Positions 45,016-54,019 of a stretch of 64,000 nt of DNA are shown piece by piece. This DNA comes from Candidatus Rokuibacteriota bacterium. GTDB taxonomy: Bacteria > Methylomirabilota > Methylomirabilia > Rokubacteriales > CSP1-6. The notes beneath the pieces were generated by a model, which had not been told where the DNA came from, searched no databases, and was given only the letters and a program-made list of their open reading frames with translations. Position 1 is the first letter of the stretch; every line of letters starts with the position of its first letter. A program made the position numbers and the translations under genes. Location: assembly GCA_003220225.1 (NCBI GenBank), contig QHRU01000039.1, forward strand, positions 57,128-121,127. Reading direction: 5' to 3'.

Positions 45016-46380
45016 CTACGCCATCCAGACGGACTTGATGTTGACGAACTCGCGGATGCCGTACTCCGAGAGCTCGCGTCCGTAGCCTGAGCGCTTGATC
45101 CCGCCGAAGGGCAGGCGCGGGTCCGACTTCACGATCCCGTTCACGAAGACCACGCCGGCCTCGATCTGCGCCGCGAGCCGCTCGGCGCGCTCACGATCGC
45201 GCGTCCACAGCGAGGCGCCGAGCCCGAAGGTCGAGTCGTTGGCGAGGCGAATGGCATCCGCCTCGTCCTTGGCACGGATGACGGCGGCGACGGGCCCGAA
45301 GGTCTCCTCGTCGAACGCCGGCATGCCGCTCTCGACGGCGGCGAGCAGTGTCGGCGGATAGAACGCGCCCTTGCCGTCGGGGATCGCGCCACCCAGGAGC
45401 AGCTTCGCCCCGCGCTTGACGGATTCCTGGACCTGGCGGTGCAGCGCCTCCCGGAGATCGGCGCGCGCGAGTGGCCCGACCTGGGTCGCGCGGTCGAGCG
45501 GGTCGCCCACGCGGCGGGAGCCCAGCTCGCGGACGAAGCGCTCGACGAACGCGTCGGCCACGGGCTCGACGACGATGAAGCGCTTGGCGGCGATGCAGCT
45601 CTGGCCGCTGTTGACGAGCCGGGCGTCGGCCGCCGCGCGCGCGGCGGCCGCGAGGTCGGCGTCGGCGAGGACGACGAACGGATCGCTGCCGCCCAGCTCG
45701 AGCACGGTCTTCTTCAGCTCGCGGCCGGCCTGCTCGGCGACTTTGCGCCCGGCGAGATCGCTGCCCGTCAGCGTCGCGGCGACGATCCGCGGATCGGCGA
45801 TGAGCCGGGCGACGGCGGTGCTGCTGATCAGCACGGTGGAGAACAGGCCGCGCGGGAAGCCGGCCTCGCGGAAAACCTCCTGGATCGCGAGCGCGGTGCG
45901 CGGCACGTTCGAGGCGTGCTTGAGGATCCCCGCGTTGCCCGCCATCAGCGCCGGCGCCGCGAAGCGGAAGACCTGCCAGAAGGGGAAGTTCCACGGCATG
46001 ACGGCGAGCACTGGCCCGAGTGGATCGAAGCGGACGTAGCTGCGCGCCGCGTCCGTTTCGCGCGGCTGCGGCGCCAGCATGGCCTCGGCATGGTCGGCGT
46101 AGTACTCGCACGCCAGCGCGCACTTGTCGATCTCGGCCTCCGACTGGACGATCGGCTTGCCCATCTCGAGCGTGATCGTGCGAGCGTGCTCCGCGGCGCG
46201 CGCGCGCAACACGCGGGCCGCCTCGCGCGTCTTCTGCGCGCGCGTGGCGAACGGGACGGCTCGCCATTCGTGGAAGGCCGCGCGCGCGGCGGCGAGGATG
46301 CGCTCCAGCTCGTGCGCCGAGGTCTCTTCGAACGTCTCGAGCGTCTCGCCCGTGGCTGGATTGACCGACTGAATGCTCAT
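45016..46380 (-). CDS. NAD(P)-dependent aldehyde dehydrogenase (succinate-semialdehyde type)
   Basis: A 454-residue enzyme with all ALDH hallmarks: PWNFPFWQVFRFAAPALMAGN, catalytic Glu228 in LELGGSD, nucleophile Cys262 in NSGQSCIAAKR, and EETFGPVAAV. The SIQSVNPATGE start and FWQVFRF variant suggest the succinate-semialdehyde / GabD-like branch. It is the last gene of the importer 4 operon (113 bases after the binding-protein gene), so it may oxidise an aldehyde derived from the imported compound. ATG at 46380. Confidence 0.9.
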   Translation of the reverse strand: MSIQSVNPATGETLETFEETSAHELERILAAARAAFHEWRAVPFATRAQKTREAARVLRARAAEHARTITLEMGKPIVQSEAEIDKCALACEYYADHAEAMLAPQPRETDAARSYVRFDPLGPVLAVMPWNFPFWQVFRFAAPALMAGNAGILKHASNVPRTALAIQEVFREAGFPRGLFSTVLISSTAVARLIADPRIVAATLTGSDLAGRKVAEQAGRELKKTVLELGGSDPFVVLADADLAAAARAAADARLVNSGQSCIAAKRFIVVEPVADAFVERFVRELGSRRVGDPLDRATQVGPLARADLREALHRQVQESVKRGAKLLLGGAIPDGKGAFYPPTLLAAVESGMPAFDEETFGPVAAVIRAKDEADAIRLANDSTFGLGASLWTRDRERAERLAAQIEAGVVFVNGIVKSDPRLPFGGIKRSGYGRELSEYGIREFVNIKSVWMA

Positions 46381-46493
46381 GGCTGGCTCTCCCTGCCTCA
46401 ACGATTCCGCCGAATCGACCGATTGTCGACCCCGTGGACGATTGGACACCCCTTGACCGTCGCCTTCGGGCTCGTCAAGGAGCCGCCGTTCGC

Positions 46494-47816
46494 TCAGCCC
46501 CTGGCGTAGCGCGCGTAGACCTCGACGATGCGCTTGTGGCACTCGTCGAGCGCGCGCGCGGCCTCCCAGTTGTCGACGAGCACCCGCTGGATCATCTTGG
46601 GAATGAGGTGCGTGTTGAGCACCTCGCCGGCGGCCGGCGTCGGGGAGCCGGCATAGCTGACGGGCACGCCCGTCTCCGCCATCTTGATGAAGTGCTTGAA
46701 GGCCGGCTTCTCCTTCCAGAACGGACTGTCGAAGAGCCGCTTGTAGACCGGCACCCAGCGTCCGCCCGTCGACTGGATGATCTTGTCGTAGTGGGCGGGC
46801 TGCATGAAGTACTCGAGCAGGCCCTTGGCCAGCTCGGGGTAGGGGGTCTTTTTGAACGCCCCGTACGCCCATGTGTCGATCTGGTTGATGGCGCCCTTGG
46901 GGCCGGCCGGGACCGGCATGAGGCCGGTGACTTTCTGCAGATCCTTGTCGTTGCCGTCGAGGTAGGCGTAGATGCTGGTCGGGTTCATCACGAACGCCGC
47001 CTGCTTCGACTGGTAGGCCTTGTTGTTGCCGGAGTTGTCCCAGGAGATCGCGCCGGGCGGGATGATCTTGTGCGTCTTGAACATCGCCTCGATCACCTTG
47101 ACGCCGGCCGCGTTCTCGGGCGAATTCATCACCACGGTCTTGTTGTCGGCCTCGACCATCTTGCCGCCGTAGCACCAGAGCAGGTTCATCACGTTGTCGG
47201 TGGTGTCCTCGACCAGGCCCAGGCACATGCCGAACGCGAACAGCCGCGGTGGCGACTGGATCTTCTTGCTGGTCTCGATGAACTCGTCCCACGTCTTCGG
47301 GTACTCCACCTTGGCCTGCTCCAGCAGGTCCAGCCGCGCGTGCACCGGCCACGGATTGACGGCGAGCGGCACGCCCATGGCGCGGCCCTTGTACATCACC
47401 GAGCTCAGCGCCGACTCGAAGATGCCCTTGGGCTCGCGGCGCATCTTGTCCACGAGGTCGTTGACGTCGAGGAGGTGTCCGCCGGAGGCGTAGAACTGCA
47501 CGTTGGACTCGTAGAGCCGCGTCACGTCCGGCGGATTGCCCGCCTCGATGGCGGCCGCGAGCTTCTGCTGGGCCTGCTCGCCGGCCACCACCGCGTACTC
47601 GACGTCGGCCTCCTTGAGCCCCGCCTGCTTGGCGAACTCGTAGACCTGCTGCTTCTGCAGCTCGTCGGCGAGCGGGGTGAAGTTGGGCAGGTGCCAGAAC
47701 ACGAGCTTCTTCGCCCGCTGCGCGGCGCTCTTGCCCACCCGCCACCACGGAGAGGTCGTCACCGCCGCCGCCACGCCCGCCGACTTCAAGACCTGCCGCC
47801 GTGTCATCCCTGCCAT
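46494..47816 (-). CDS. ABC importer substrate-binding protein, Tat-exported (system 4)
   Basis: A 440-residue solute-binding protein with twin-arginine signal MTRRQVLKSAG (residues 4-14). Mature part KLVFWHLPNFTPLADEL, NPPDVTRLYESNVQFYASGGHL, WDEFIETSKKIQSPP and NNKAYQSKQAAFVMNPTSIY follow the family pattern. It is the third gene of an operon encoding MalF- and MalG-type permeases first. The ligand is unknown. Confidence 0.92.
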   Translation of the reverse strand: MAGMTRRQVLKSAGVAAAVTTSPWWRVGKSAAQRAKKLVFWHLPNFTPLADELQKQQVYEFAKQAGLKEADVEYAVVAGEQAQQKLAAAIEAGNPPDVTRLYESNVQFYASGGHLLDVNDLVDKMRREPKGIFESALSSVMYKGRAMGVPLAVNPWPVHARLDLLEQAKVEYPKTWDEFIETSKKIQSPPRLFAFGMCLGLVEDTTDNVMNLLWCYGGKMVEADNKTVVMNSPENAAGVKVIEAMFKTHKIIPPGAISWDNSGNNKAYQSKQAAFVMNPTSIYAYLDGNDKDLQKVTGLMPVPAGPKGAINQIDTWAYGAFKKTPYPELAKGLLEYFMQPAHYDKIIQSTGGRWVPVYKRLFDSPFWKEKPAFKHFIKMAETGVPVSYAGSPTPAAGEVLNTHLIPKMIQRVLVDNWEAARALDECHKRIVEVYARYARG

Positions 47817-47873
47817 CGCTGTCTCCTTCCGCTACGGGGCACCCGTGGCGCTCGTCGATATCGCGCCAACCGT

Positions 47874-48716
47874 CTAGCCCTTCACCGCGCCGAGGGTGAG
47901 TCCCTTGACGACCCAGCGCTGAAAGATCAGGTAGAGCACCAGGGGCGGCAGCGCGCTCAGGAACGACGCGCCCATCATCGGCCCCCAGAAGAAGACGTCC
48001 TCGACGACGAACAGCGTGAGGCCGGTGGTGATCGTGCGGACCTCCACGCTGTTCACGAACACGTTGGCGTACAGGAACTCGTTCCACGACTGCGTGAACG
48101 AGAAGAACGCGACGACCGCGAGCGCCGGCAGCGACATCGGCAGGATGACGCGGACGAGGCTGCCCAGCCGCGTGCACCCGTCGACGAGCGCGGCCTCCTC
48201 CAGCTCGAGTGGCACCGAGCGGAAGTAGCCCATGAGGAGCCAGGTGCAGAACGGAACGCTGAAGCTCAGGTAGGTGAGGATGAGCCCCTGATGCGTGTCC
48301 ACGAGCCGTAAGGTCGAGATGACCGTGAACAGGGGAATGAAGAGCAGGGCCGGCGGCACGAGGTACGTGAAGACCAGCCCCCGCGCGATGAGGTTGCGGC
48401 CGGGAAAGCGCAGCCGGGCGAGCGCGTAGGCGCCCAGACAGCCGAACACCAGGGACAGGATGGTGGTGCTGCAGGCGATGATCGTGCTGTTGCGCACGTA
48501 CTTCGTGAACGGCGTGGCCGCGAAGAGCCGCGTGTAGTTCGCCAGCGTCGGCTGGCGCGGGACCAGCGTCGCCTCGAAGCCGTAGATCTCCTTGTCCTTC
48601 TTCAGCGAGGTCGCCACCATCCAGTAGAACGGCACCAGCGTCCACACGAGCAGGACGACCAGCAGCCCGTTGCCGATCCAGCGCAGCAGCCGTCGCGTTC
48701 CGGAGACCGAGCGCAT
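47874..48716 (-). CDS. ABC importer permease, MalG type (system 4)
   Basis: A 280-residue permease with six helices and an EAA loop (LEEAALVDGCTRLGSLVRVILPMSL, recognised by EEAALVDGC). The end GLTLGAVKG is typical. Its ATG follows the MalF-type stop directly. The VDGC variant is shared with system 3, suggesting that systems 3 and 4 use a similar ATPase surface. Confidence 0.92.
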   Translation of the reverse strand: MRSVSGTRRLLRWIGNGLLVVLLVWTLVPFYWMVATSLKKDKEIYGFEATLVPRQPTLANYTRLFAATPFTKYVRNSTIIACSTTILSLVFGCLGAYALARLRFPGRNLIARGLVFTYLVPPALLFIPLFTVISTLRLVDTHQGLILTYLSFSVPFCTWLLMGYFRSVPLELEEAALVDGCTRLGSLVRVILPMSLPALAVVAFFSFTQSWNEFLYANVFVNSVEVRTITTGLTLFVVEDVFFWGPMMGASFLSALPPLVLYLIFQRWVVKGLTLGAVKG

Positions 48717-49682
48717 CTATTCGTCAGCCTGCCGGAGCATCCGGCGCGTGAGCAGGAGGATCAGGATCGCCAGGAGCGGGAAGAACACGAGCGACACCGC
48801 GGCGCCCATGCCGAGCCGGCGGGCGCCCAGCGCGGTGGTGTAGGCGAGGTGCGGAAAGATCTCCGTCCGGCTCGCCGGGCCGCCCCGGGTGAGCACGAGG
48901 ACGAACTGGAGATTGGTGGCGGTCCAGATCGTCGACAGCATCACGGTGGTGAGGAAGATCGTGCGCAGGCGCGGCACCGTGATGTGCAGGAACTGCTGGA
49001 CGATCGAGGCGCCGTCGATCTCGGCGGCCTCGTAGAGCTCGCGCGGAATCGCCTGCAGGCCGGCCAGGAAGGTCATGGAGTAGAACGGCGTGCCCGCCCA
49101 CACCACGACCGCGATCACGCAGCCCATGGCCAGGCCCGGGTCGGAGAGCCAGGAGATGATGTTGCTGCTCAGGTGGGTGGTGATCAGGAAGTTGTTCAGG
49201 AAGCCGCTGAGGTCGTCGAAGATCCAGCGCCAGTTCAGCGCGACGATGATGACCGGCACCGCCCACGGCACGAACAGCAGCGTGCGGAAGAAGTTGTTGA
49301 AGCGCCGCTCCTGATCGAGCACGAGCGCCATCGTGAGCCCGAGGACGAACTTGAGCGCGACGGCGACCGCGGTGTAGACGACGCTGTTCCAGGCCGTCCG
49401 CGCGAAGACGTCGTCGCGGAAGAGCTCCGCGTAGTTGGCCAGGCCGACCCACCGGCCCGGCGCGCCGACCATCTTGTCTTGCACGCTGAGGTAGATCGCG
49501 GCGCAGAACGGGTAGGCGACGAGGAACAGGATGACGAGCAGCGTGGGCGCCAGCAGCGCGTAGGCGAGCCGCCCCTCGCCGCGCACGGTGAGCGACAGCC
49601 TGTTGCGGGGACGCACCTGCGCGCCGCCGACCGGAACGATCCGCTCACGACCCGCGACCGCCTCGTGCGCCCCGCTGGACAT
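48717..49682 (-). CDS. ABC importer permease, MalF type (system 4)
   Basis: A 321-residue permease from the ATG at 49682 (MSSGAHEAVAG). Helices begin at about residue 38 (AYALLAPTLLVILFLVAYPF), and the EAA loop reads LYEAAEIDGASIVQQFLHITVPRL in part. The frame remains open upstream to an unrelated MSYDLFFRSR start (49796) that belongs to another protein family and is treated as a remnant. Confidence 0.9.
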   Translation of the reverse strand: MSSGAHEAVAGRERIVPVGGAQVRPRNRLSLTVRGEGRLAYALLAPTLLVILFLVAYPFCAAIYLSVQDKMVGAPGRWVGLANYAELFRDDVFARTAWNSVVYTAVAVALKFVLGLTMALVLDQERRFNNFFRTLLFVPWAVPVIIVALNWRWIFDDLSGFLNNFLITTHLSSNIISWLSDPGLAMGCVIAVVVWAGTPFYSMTFLAGLQAIPRELYEAAEIDGASIVQQFLHITVPRLRTIFLTTVMLSTIWTATNLQFVLVLTRGGPASRTEIFPHLAYTTALGARRLGMGAAVSLVFFPLLAILILLLTRRMLRQADE

Positions 49683-49796
49683 ATCGCCGTCGAGTGCGGG
49701 GAGTATTGGTCTCGCCCGCGGGGTTGTCAAGCGAACGGCCGACGTCTCCACGGGCGGCGCCGGGGTCCGGGAGCGGAAGAACAGGTCGTAGCTCAT
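49683..49796 (-). pseudogene. In-frame N-terminal remnant beginning MSYDLFFRSR
   Basis: Upstream of the permease start the same frame contains ATG (49796) and MSYDLFFRSRTPAPP, an N-terminus characteristic of a small uncharacterised cytoplasmic protein family. About 10-15 residues are recognisable. It might be translated as an N-terminal extension of the permease, which would be odd for a membrane protein. Confidence 0.35.
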
Positions 49797-49820
49797 GGCC
49801 GCTGATAGTATCGCTGAGGC

Positions 49821-49910
49821 ATGGATCTCGAGCTGGCCGACAGTATCGTCCGCGCGCTCGCTGTGAAGAGCCTCGCCGTCAGCGCTGACGGCGGCTACGC
49901 GATGCTCTGA
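49821..49910 (+). CDS. 29-residue ORF before the molybdenum hydroxylase gene
   Basis: ATG at 49821 encodes MDLELADSIVRALAVKSLAV and nine more residues, ending 11 bases before the next start. It has a coding-like composition but no recognisable match. It may be a leader peptide, a fragment or chance. Confidence 0.25.
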   Translation: MDLELADSIVRALAVKSLAVSADGGYAML

Positions 49911-49921
49911 GCACCGGTCCG

Positions 49922-52270
49922 GTGTCTTCTTCTCCGTTCGGCGCGCGGCAGCCCCGGCGCGAGGACGCCCGCCTCGTGACCGGCCGCGGGCGCTACGTCG
50001 GCGACGTCGAGCTGCCACGCATGCTCCACGTCGCCTTCGTCCGCAGCGTTCACGCCCACGCGCGGCTTTGCGCCATCGCCACCAGGCGCGCCGCCGCCGC
50101 GCCGGGCGTCGTCCACGTCGGGACGGGCGCCGACGACACCTTCGCGCGCCGCTGCCTGAGGGCGCAGTCGGCGCTGCCCGGCTACGTCGTCACCGACCAG
50201 CCGATCCTCGCGTGGCCGAAGGCGCGCTACGCCGGCGAGCCCCTGGCCGTGGTCGTGGCCACCGACCGCTACGCGGCGGAGGACGGCGCGGCGCTGGTCG
50301 ACGTGGATTACGAGGCGCTGGCGGCGACCGTCGAGGCCGATGCCGCCGTGCGCGACGGCGCGCCGCTCGTCCACGACACGGCGCCGGGCAACGTCCTGCT
50401 CTCGCGCCGCTTCGAGCACGGCCGCGTCGATCTGGCCATGGACGGCGCGGTGGTGGTGGTCGAGCGAACGTTTCGTACCAATCGCCACACGGCGGCGCCG
50501 ATGGAAGGACGTGGCGGCGTCGCCGACTGGAGCGCCGCCGAGGGCAAGCTGACGCTCTGGTCGGGCACGCAGGTGCCGCACCTCGCGCGCCACGGCCTGG
50601 CCGAGGTGCTCGGTCTGCCCGAGCACCGCATCCGTGTGGTCGCGCCGGACGTCGGCGGCGGCTTCGGCGTGAAGGGCATCCTCTATCCGGAGGACGTCGC
50701 GCTCTGCCTGCTCGCCATGCGGCTCCAGCGTCCGGTGCGGTGGATCGAGCAGCGCCGCGAGCACTTCCTGGCGTGCGCGCACGCACGCGATCATCGCTAT
50801 ACGATTCGCGCCGGCTTCGACGCCGACGGCCGGCTGCGCTCGCTGGACGCGCGCGCGCTCTGCAACACCGGCGCGTATTCGGTCTTCCCGTGGACGGCGG
50901 GCATCGAGCCGCTGATGGTCGGCGGGCTGCTGACGGGGCCGTACAAGCTCGAGCACTACCGCTGCGAGGTGAGCGCGGTGGCCACGAACACGGCGCCGGC
51001 GGGGCCGTACCGGGGTGTGGCGCGGCCCGCGACGACGTTCGTGATGGAGCGCGTGCTCGATCTCGGCGCGCGCGCGCTGAATCTCGATCCCGTGCAGATC
51101 CGTCGCATCAACCTCGTGGCGAAGGCCGACCTGCCGTACACGTCGCCGACGCGGCTCGTGCACGACAGCGGCGCCTATCCCGTCTGCTTCGAGAAGGTCG
51201 TGGCGGCGCTCGACTACGACACGTTCCGCGCCGAGCAGGCGCAGCTGCGCAGCGAGGGCCGGTACGTCGGCATCGGCTTCGCCAACTACAACGAGCTGAC
51301 GGGTCTGGGACGCGCGGCCTCCGCGGGGCCGCGGATGCCGTTCCGCACGGGCCACGAAGGGGCGACCGTGCGCATGGACCCGTCGGGCGCCGTCACCGTG
51401 CTGGCCGGCGTGACGTCGCAGGGCCAGTCGACCGAGACCACGCTGGCGCAGGTCGCGGCCGCCGACCTCGGCGTGCCGTTCTCGTCCGTCAGCGTCGTGC
51501 TCGGCGACACCGACGCCACGCCGTTCGGCCTGGGCGCGTTCGCCTCGCGCCAGGCCGTCATCGGCGGCGGCGCCGTCGCGCTGGCTGCGCGCGCTGTGCG
51601 CGAAAAGGCGCTGCGCATCGCGGCGCATCTGCTGGAGGCGGCGGCGGCGGATCTCGAGATCGCCGACGGGACCGTGAGCGTGCGCGGCGCGCCGGGCCGT
51701 ACGCTCACGGTCGCCGAGGTCGCGCGGGTGGCGAACCTCGAGACCAACCGCCTGCCGCCCGACGTCGATCCCGGGCTCGAGGCGACGCGCTTCTACGATC
51801 CGATCCGTGGCACGTTCGCGGCCGGCTCACAGGGCGCGATCGTGGAGGTCGATCCGGCGACGGGCACGCTGATGATCCGCCGCTGGGTCTGCGTGGAGGA
51901 CACCGGCCGGGTCATCAACCCGATGGTGGTCGAGGGTCAGGTGCACGGCGCGATCGCGCAGGGCATCGGCGGCGCGCTCTTCGAGCACCTGGTCTACGAC
52001 GCGGCGGGCCAGCTGACGACGGGCAGCTTCATGGACTACGCGCTGCCCGCGGCGACGATGCTGCCGGCGTTCGAGCTGGAGCACATCGAGGAGCCCGCCG
52101 ACAACCTGCTCGGCGTGCGCGGCGTGGGCGAGGGCGGCACCCTCGGCCCGGCGGCGGTGCTGGCCAACGCCGTCGCCGACGCGCTGGGCATCGAGACCAA
52201 CGAGCTGCCGCTGACGTCCGGCCGCCTGTGGGAGGCGCTGAGAGCTCGTGGACGAACCGTCGGGGCATGA
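49922..52270 (+). CDS. Xanthine dehydrogenase / CO dehydrogenase-like large subunit (molybdopterin-binding)
   Basis: A 782-residue large subunit of the molybdenum hydroxylase family, including the hammer-head domain (DARLVTGRGRYVGDVELP) and molybdopterin domains: VGGGFGVKGILYPED, GPYRGVARPATTFVMER, GQGQ-equivalent TSQGQSTETTLAQV, and catalytic Glu737 in GVGEGGTLGPAA. The AYRCSFR loop of true CO dehydrogenases is absent (here GPYRGVARP), so the substrate is likely an aldehyde or N-heterocycle. The medium (FAD) and small (2Fe-2S) subunits are not in the window, so it is an orphan. GTG start. Confidence 0.88.
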   Translation: MSSSPFGARQPRREDARLVTGRGRYVGDVELPRMLHVAFVRSVHAHARLCAIATRRAAAAPGVVHVGTGADDTFARRCLRAQSALPGYVVTDQPILAWPKARYAGEPLAVVVATDRYAAEDGAALVDVDYEALAATVEADAAVRDGAPLVHDTAPGNVLLSRRFEHGRVDLAMDGAVVVVERTFRTNRHTAAPMEGRGGVADWSAAEGKLTLWSGTQVPHLARHGLAEVLGLPEHRIRVVAPDVGGGFGVKGILYPEDVALCLLAMRLQRPVRWIEQRREHFLACAHARDHRYTIRAGFDADGRLRSLDARALCNTGAYSVFPWTAGIEPLMVGGLLTGPYKLEHYRCEVSAVATNTAPAGPYRGVARPATTFVMERVLDLGARALNLDPVQIRRINLVAKADLPYTSPTRLVHDSGAYPVCFEKVVAALDYDTFRAEQAQLRSEGRYVGIGFANYNELTGLGRAASAGPRMPFRTGHEGATVRMDPSGAVTVLAGVTSQGQSTETTLAQVAAADLGVPFSSVSVVLGDTDATPFGLGAFASRQAVIGGGAVALAARAVREKALRIAAHLLEAAAADLEIADGTVSVRGAPGRTLTVAEVARVANLETNRLPPDVDPGLEATRFYDPIRGTFAAGSQGAIVEVDPATGTLMIRRWVCVEDTGRVINPMVVEGQVHGAIAQGIGGALFEHLVYDAAGQLTTGSFMDYALPAATMLPAFELEHIEEPADNLLGVRGVGEGGTLGPAAVLANAVADALGIETNELPLTSGRLWEALRARGRTVGA

Positions 52271-52286
52271 TCGAGGGCGTCACGGC

Positions 52287-53573
52287 TCAAGCGTCCAGGA
52301 TCTCGCTGAGAACTCGTCCCTCGACGTCGGGCATCGTGATGCCGAGCCGCGTCGCCACCGTCGGCGCCACGTCGCGACTCTGAATCCGGCCGAGCTTCGC
52401 GCCGCGCGCGATCCCCGCGCCGGAGGCCAGGAAGAAGGCGGCGTTGCCCGGCGCCTCGGGGCGCTGGCCGTGGGTCCCGCGATACTTCGGCGCCCCGTTC
52501 TCGTCCTCGCCGGCCGTCTCGTCCGAGAACTGAAAGCCTGGCTCGGCCTCGAAGACCGCGTCGGGCAGCATCCGGTGCTCGGCGGGCAGTCCCAGCTCGG
52601 CGAAACGCTCGCGCGGCCACGCCGCGGCGACGCCCTCCATCTTCACAACCTCGCCGGCGAGCGAGCGGAGGGCGCGAGCGTCGCCGTCGAGTGCGTAGAG
52701 ATAGCCGGCGCCGTGGTTCATCACGAAGCACGCCTCGCCAGCGAATCCCGTCGCGCCATCGCCGCGCACCGCGCCGAGCCGCCGCAGCCTGACGTTCGGG
52801 CGGATGTCACGCTCGACGGGCAGGAAGCCGTGGTCGGAGACGACGAACACGGCGGCGCGCTCGCGCACGTTGCCCGGCAATGCCGCGAGCAACCGTCCGA
52901 TGCACGCGTCGACGTGCTCGATGGCCCAGTACGCCTCGGGTGCCCGCGGCCCGAAGAGGTGCTGGTGGCTGTCGGCGCAGAGGAAGTGGACCATCAGCAT
53001 GTCCGGCGCGTGGCGATGGACGGCGTGGGCCGCGACCTCGGCGACCATCGTGTCCTTCATGAAGCGTCGCGGCAGGTTCGCCCAGTCGCCCTGACGGTCC
53101 ATCGGGAAGCCGGCGGCTTTCAGCTCGTCCCAGACCGCGCGCGCCGTCTGGGTCTCGAACACGCGCTGGTCCTTGAAGAAGGGCAGGTTGAACGCGAGCG
53201 ACGGCGAGTGACGCGTGGCCGGCCAGTCGACGGCGGCGACTCTCAGGCCCGCGGCCGCCGCGCGATCGTACACGGTCGGCGCAGCGAGGATCGCGCTCGC
53301 GTCGTAGATGGGGTCGCCGGTGAGGTCTTCCGCGCGACGGGTCGCGCGGTTGAGAATGTGATTCGCAACCACGCCGTGGCGCGCGGGCTTCACTCCGGTG
53401 ACGAGGCTCACGTGCGTCGGCCACGTCGTGCTCGGGAAGACGGCCGTCACGCCGTCGGCGACCGCGCCGCGCTCGGCGAGCGCGCGCAGCGTCGGCGCCT
53501 TCACGCGCTCGTCGCGCCAGTAGAAATCGGCGAAGCCGTCGATCGAGATCAGGAGGACGAAGGAACGCGTCAT
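52287..53573 (-). CDS. Type I phosphodiesterase / nucleotide pyrophosphatase family protein
   Basis: A 428-residue alkaline-phosphatase-fold enzyme: LLISIDGFADFYW (first metal Asp12), FPSTTWPTHVSLVTGVKPARHGV (nucleophile Thr in PSTTWPTH), ADSHQHLFG and VSDHGFLPVERDI for the later metal ligands, and YRGTHGQRPE near the end. It hydrolyses phosphodiesters or pyrophosphates; no signal peptide is seen, so it is probably cytoplasmic. The ATG at 53573 overlaps the stop of the RraB-like gene (ATGA). Confidence 0.88.
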   Translation of the reverse strand: MTRSFVLLISIDGFADFYWRDERVKAPTLRALAERGAVADGVTAVFPSTTWPTHVSLVTGVKPARHGVVANHILNRATRRAEDLTGDPIYDASAILAAPTVYDRAAAAGLRVAAVDWPATRHSPSLAFNLPFFKDQRVFETQTARAVWDELKAAGFPMDRQGDWANLPRRFMKDTMVAEVAAHAVHRHAPDMLMVHFLCADSHQHLFGPRAPEAYWAIEHVDACIGRLLAALPGNVRERAAVFVVSDHGFLPVERDIRPNVRLRRLGAVRGDGATGFAGEACFVMNHGAGYLYALDGDARALRSLAGEVVKMEGVAAAWPRERFAELGLPAEHRMLPDAVFEAEPGFQFSDETAGEDENGAPKYRGTHGQRPEAPGNAAFFLASGAGIARGAKLGRIQSRDVAPTVATRLGITMPDVEGRVLSEILDA

Positions 53574-54019
53574 CGTTTGTCGGCCGGCGTCCCCCAGCCG
53601 TCGAACTCGCCGCCGACAGCGGCGGCTAAGCGGATCCGCTGCTCCACGGCCTGGGGCTGAACGATGGACGAGACGGTGGCGCTGACGACGTAGGTCACGG
53701 CCCACTCCGGCTCCTGCACCGACGGGCGGACGTCGGCCTCACCGGGCAGGAGACCCTCGAGCGAGGCCACCAGCCTGCGCGCGGCGTCTTCCGACGGAGT
53801 GTAGAACTCGAGGTCGATGTGGCGCGGCGAGTTCAGGTCGACGCCTTGCTGCCGAAGCACCTCGACGAGGCGCTCGTCGCCCTCGACCTGCGCGGCGACC
53901 AGCTCCTCGATCGTCGGCGGCTCGTGGCGGTGGCGGTGCCGCGGCCGGCGCATCCAGAGCACGGCGAGGAGCACGACGACGAGCGCGACGAGCCCGATCG
54001 TCACCCACGGGTTCTGCAT
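53570..54019 (-). CDS. Membrane-anchored RraB-like domain protein
   Basis: A 149-residue protein: an N-terminal membrane helix (WVTIGLVALVVVLLAVLWM, residues 5-23), a His/Arg-rich linker, and a domain of the RraB (ribonuclease E inhibitor B) type: LRQQGVDLNSPRHIDLEFYTPS, WAVTYVVS and the ending AAVGGEFDGWG, which matches RraB's GGxYDGW. Known RraB is a soluble RNase E modulator; a membrane-anchored version is unusual. It sits between the AMP-ligase and phosphodiesterase genes with overlaps on both sides. Confidence 0.7.
   Translation of the reverse strand: MQNPWVTIGLVALVVVLLAVLWMRRPRHRHRHEPPTIEELVAAQVEGDERLVEVLRQQGVDLNSPRHIDLEFYTPSEDAARRLVASLEGLLPGEADVRPSVQEPEWAVTYVVSATVSSIVQPQAVEQRIRLAAAVGGEFDGWGTPADKR

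Noticed and set aside
45016..48645. An apparent 1209-residue protein ending in aldehyde dehydrogenase
   Set aside because: Upstream of 46380 it is a shadow frame of the binding-protein and permease genes.
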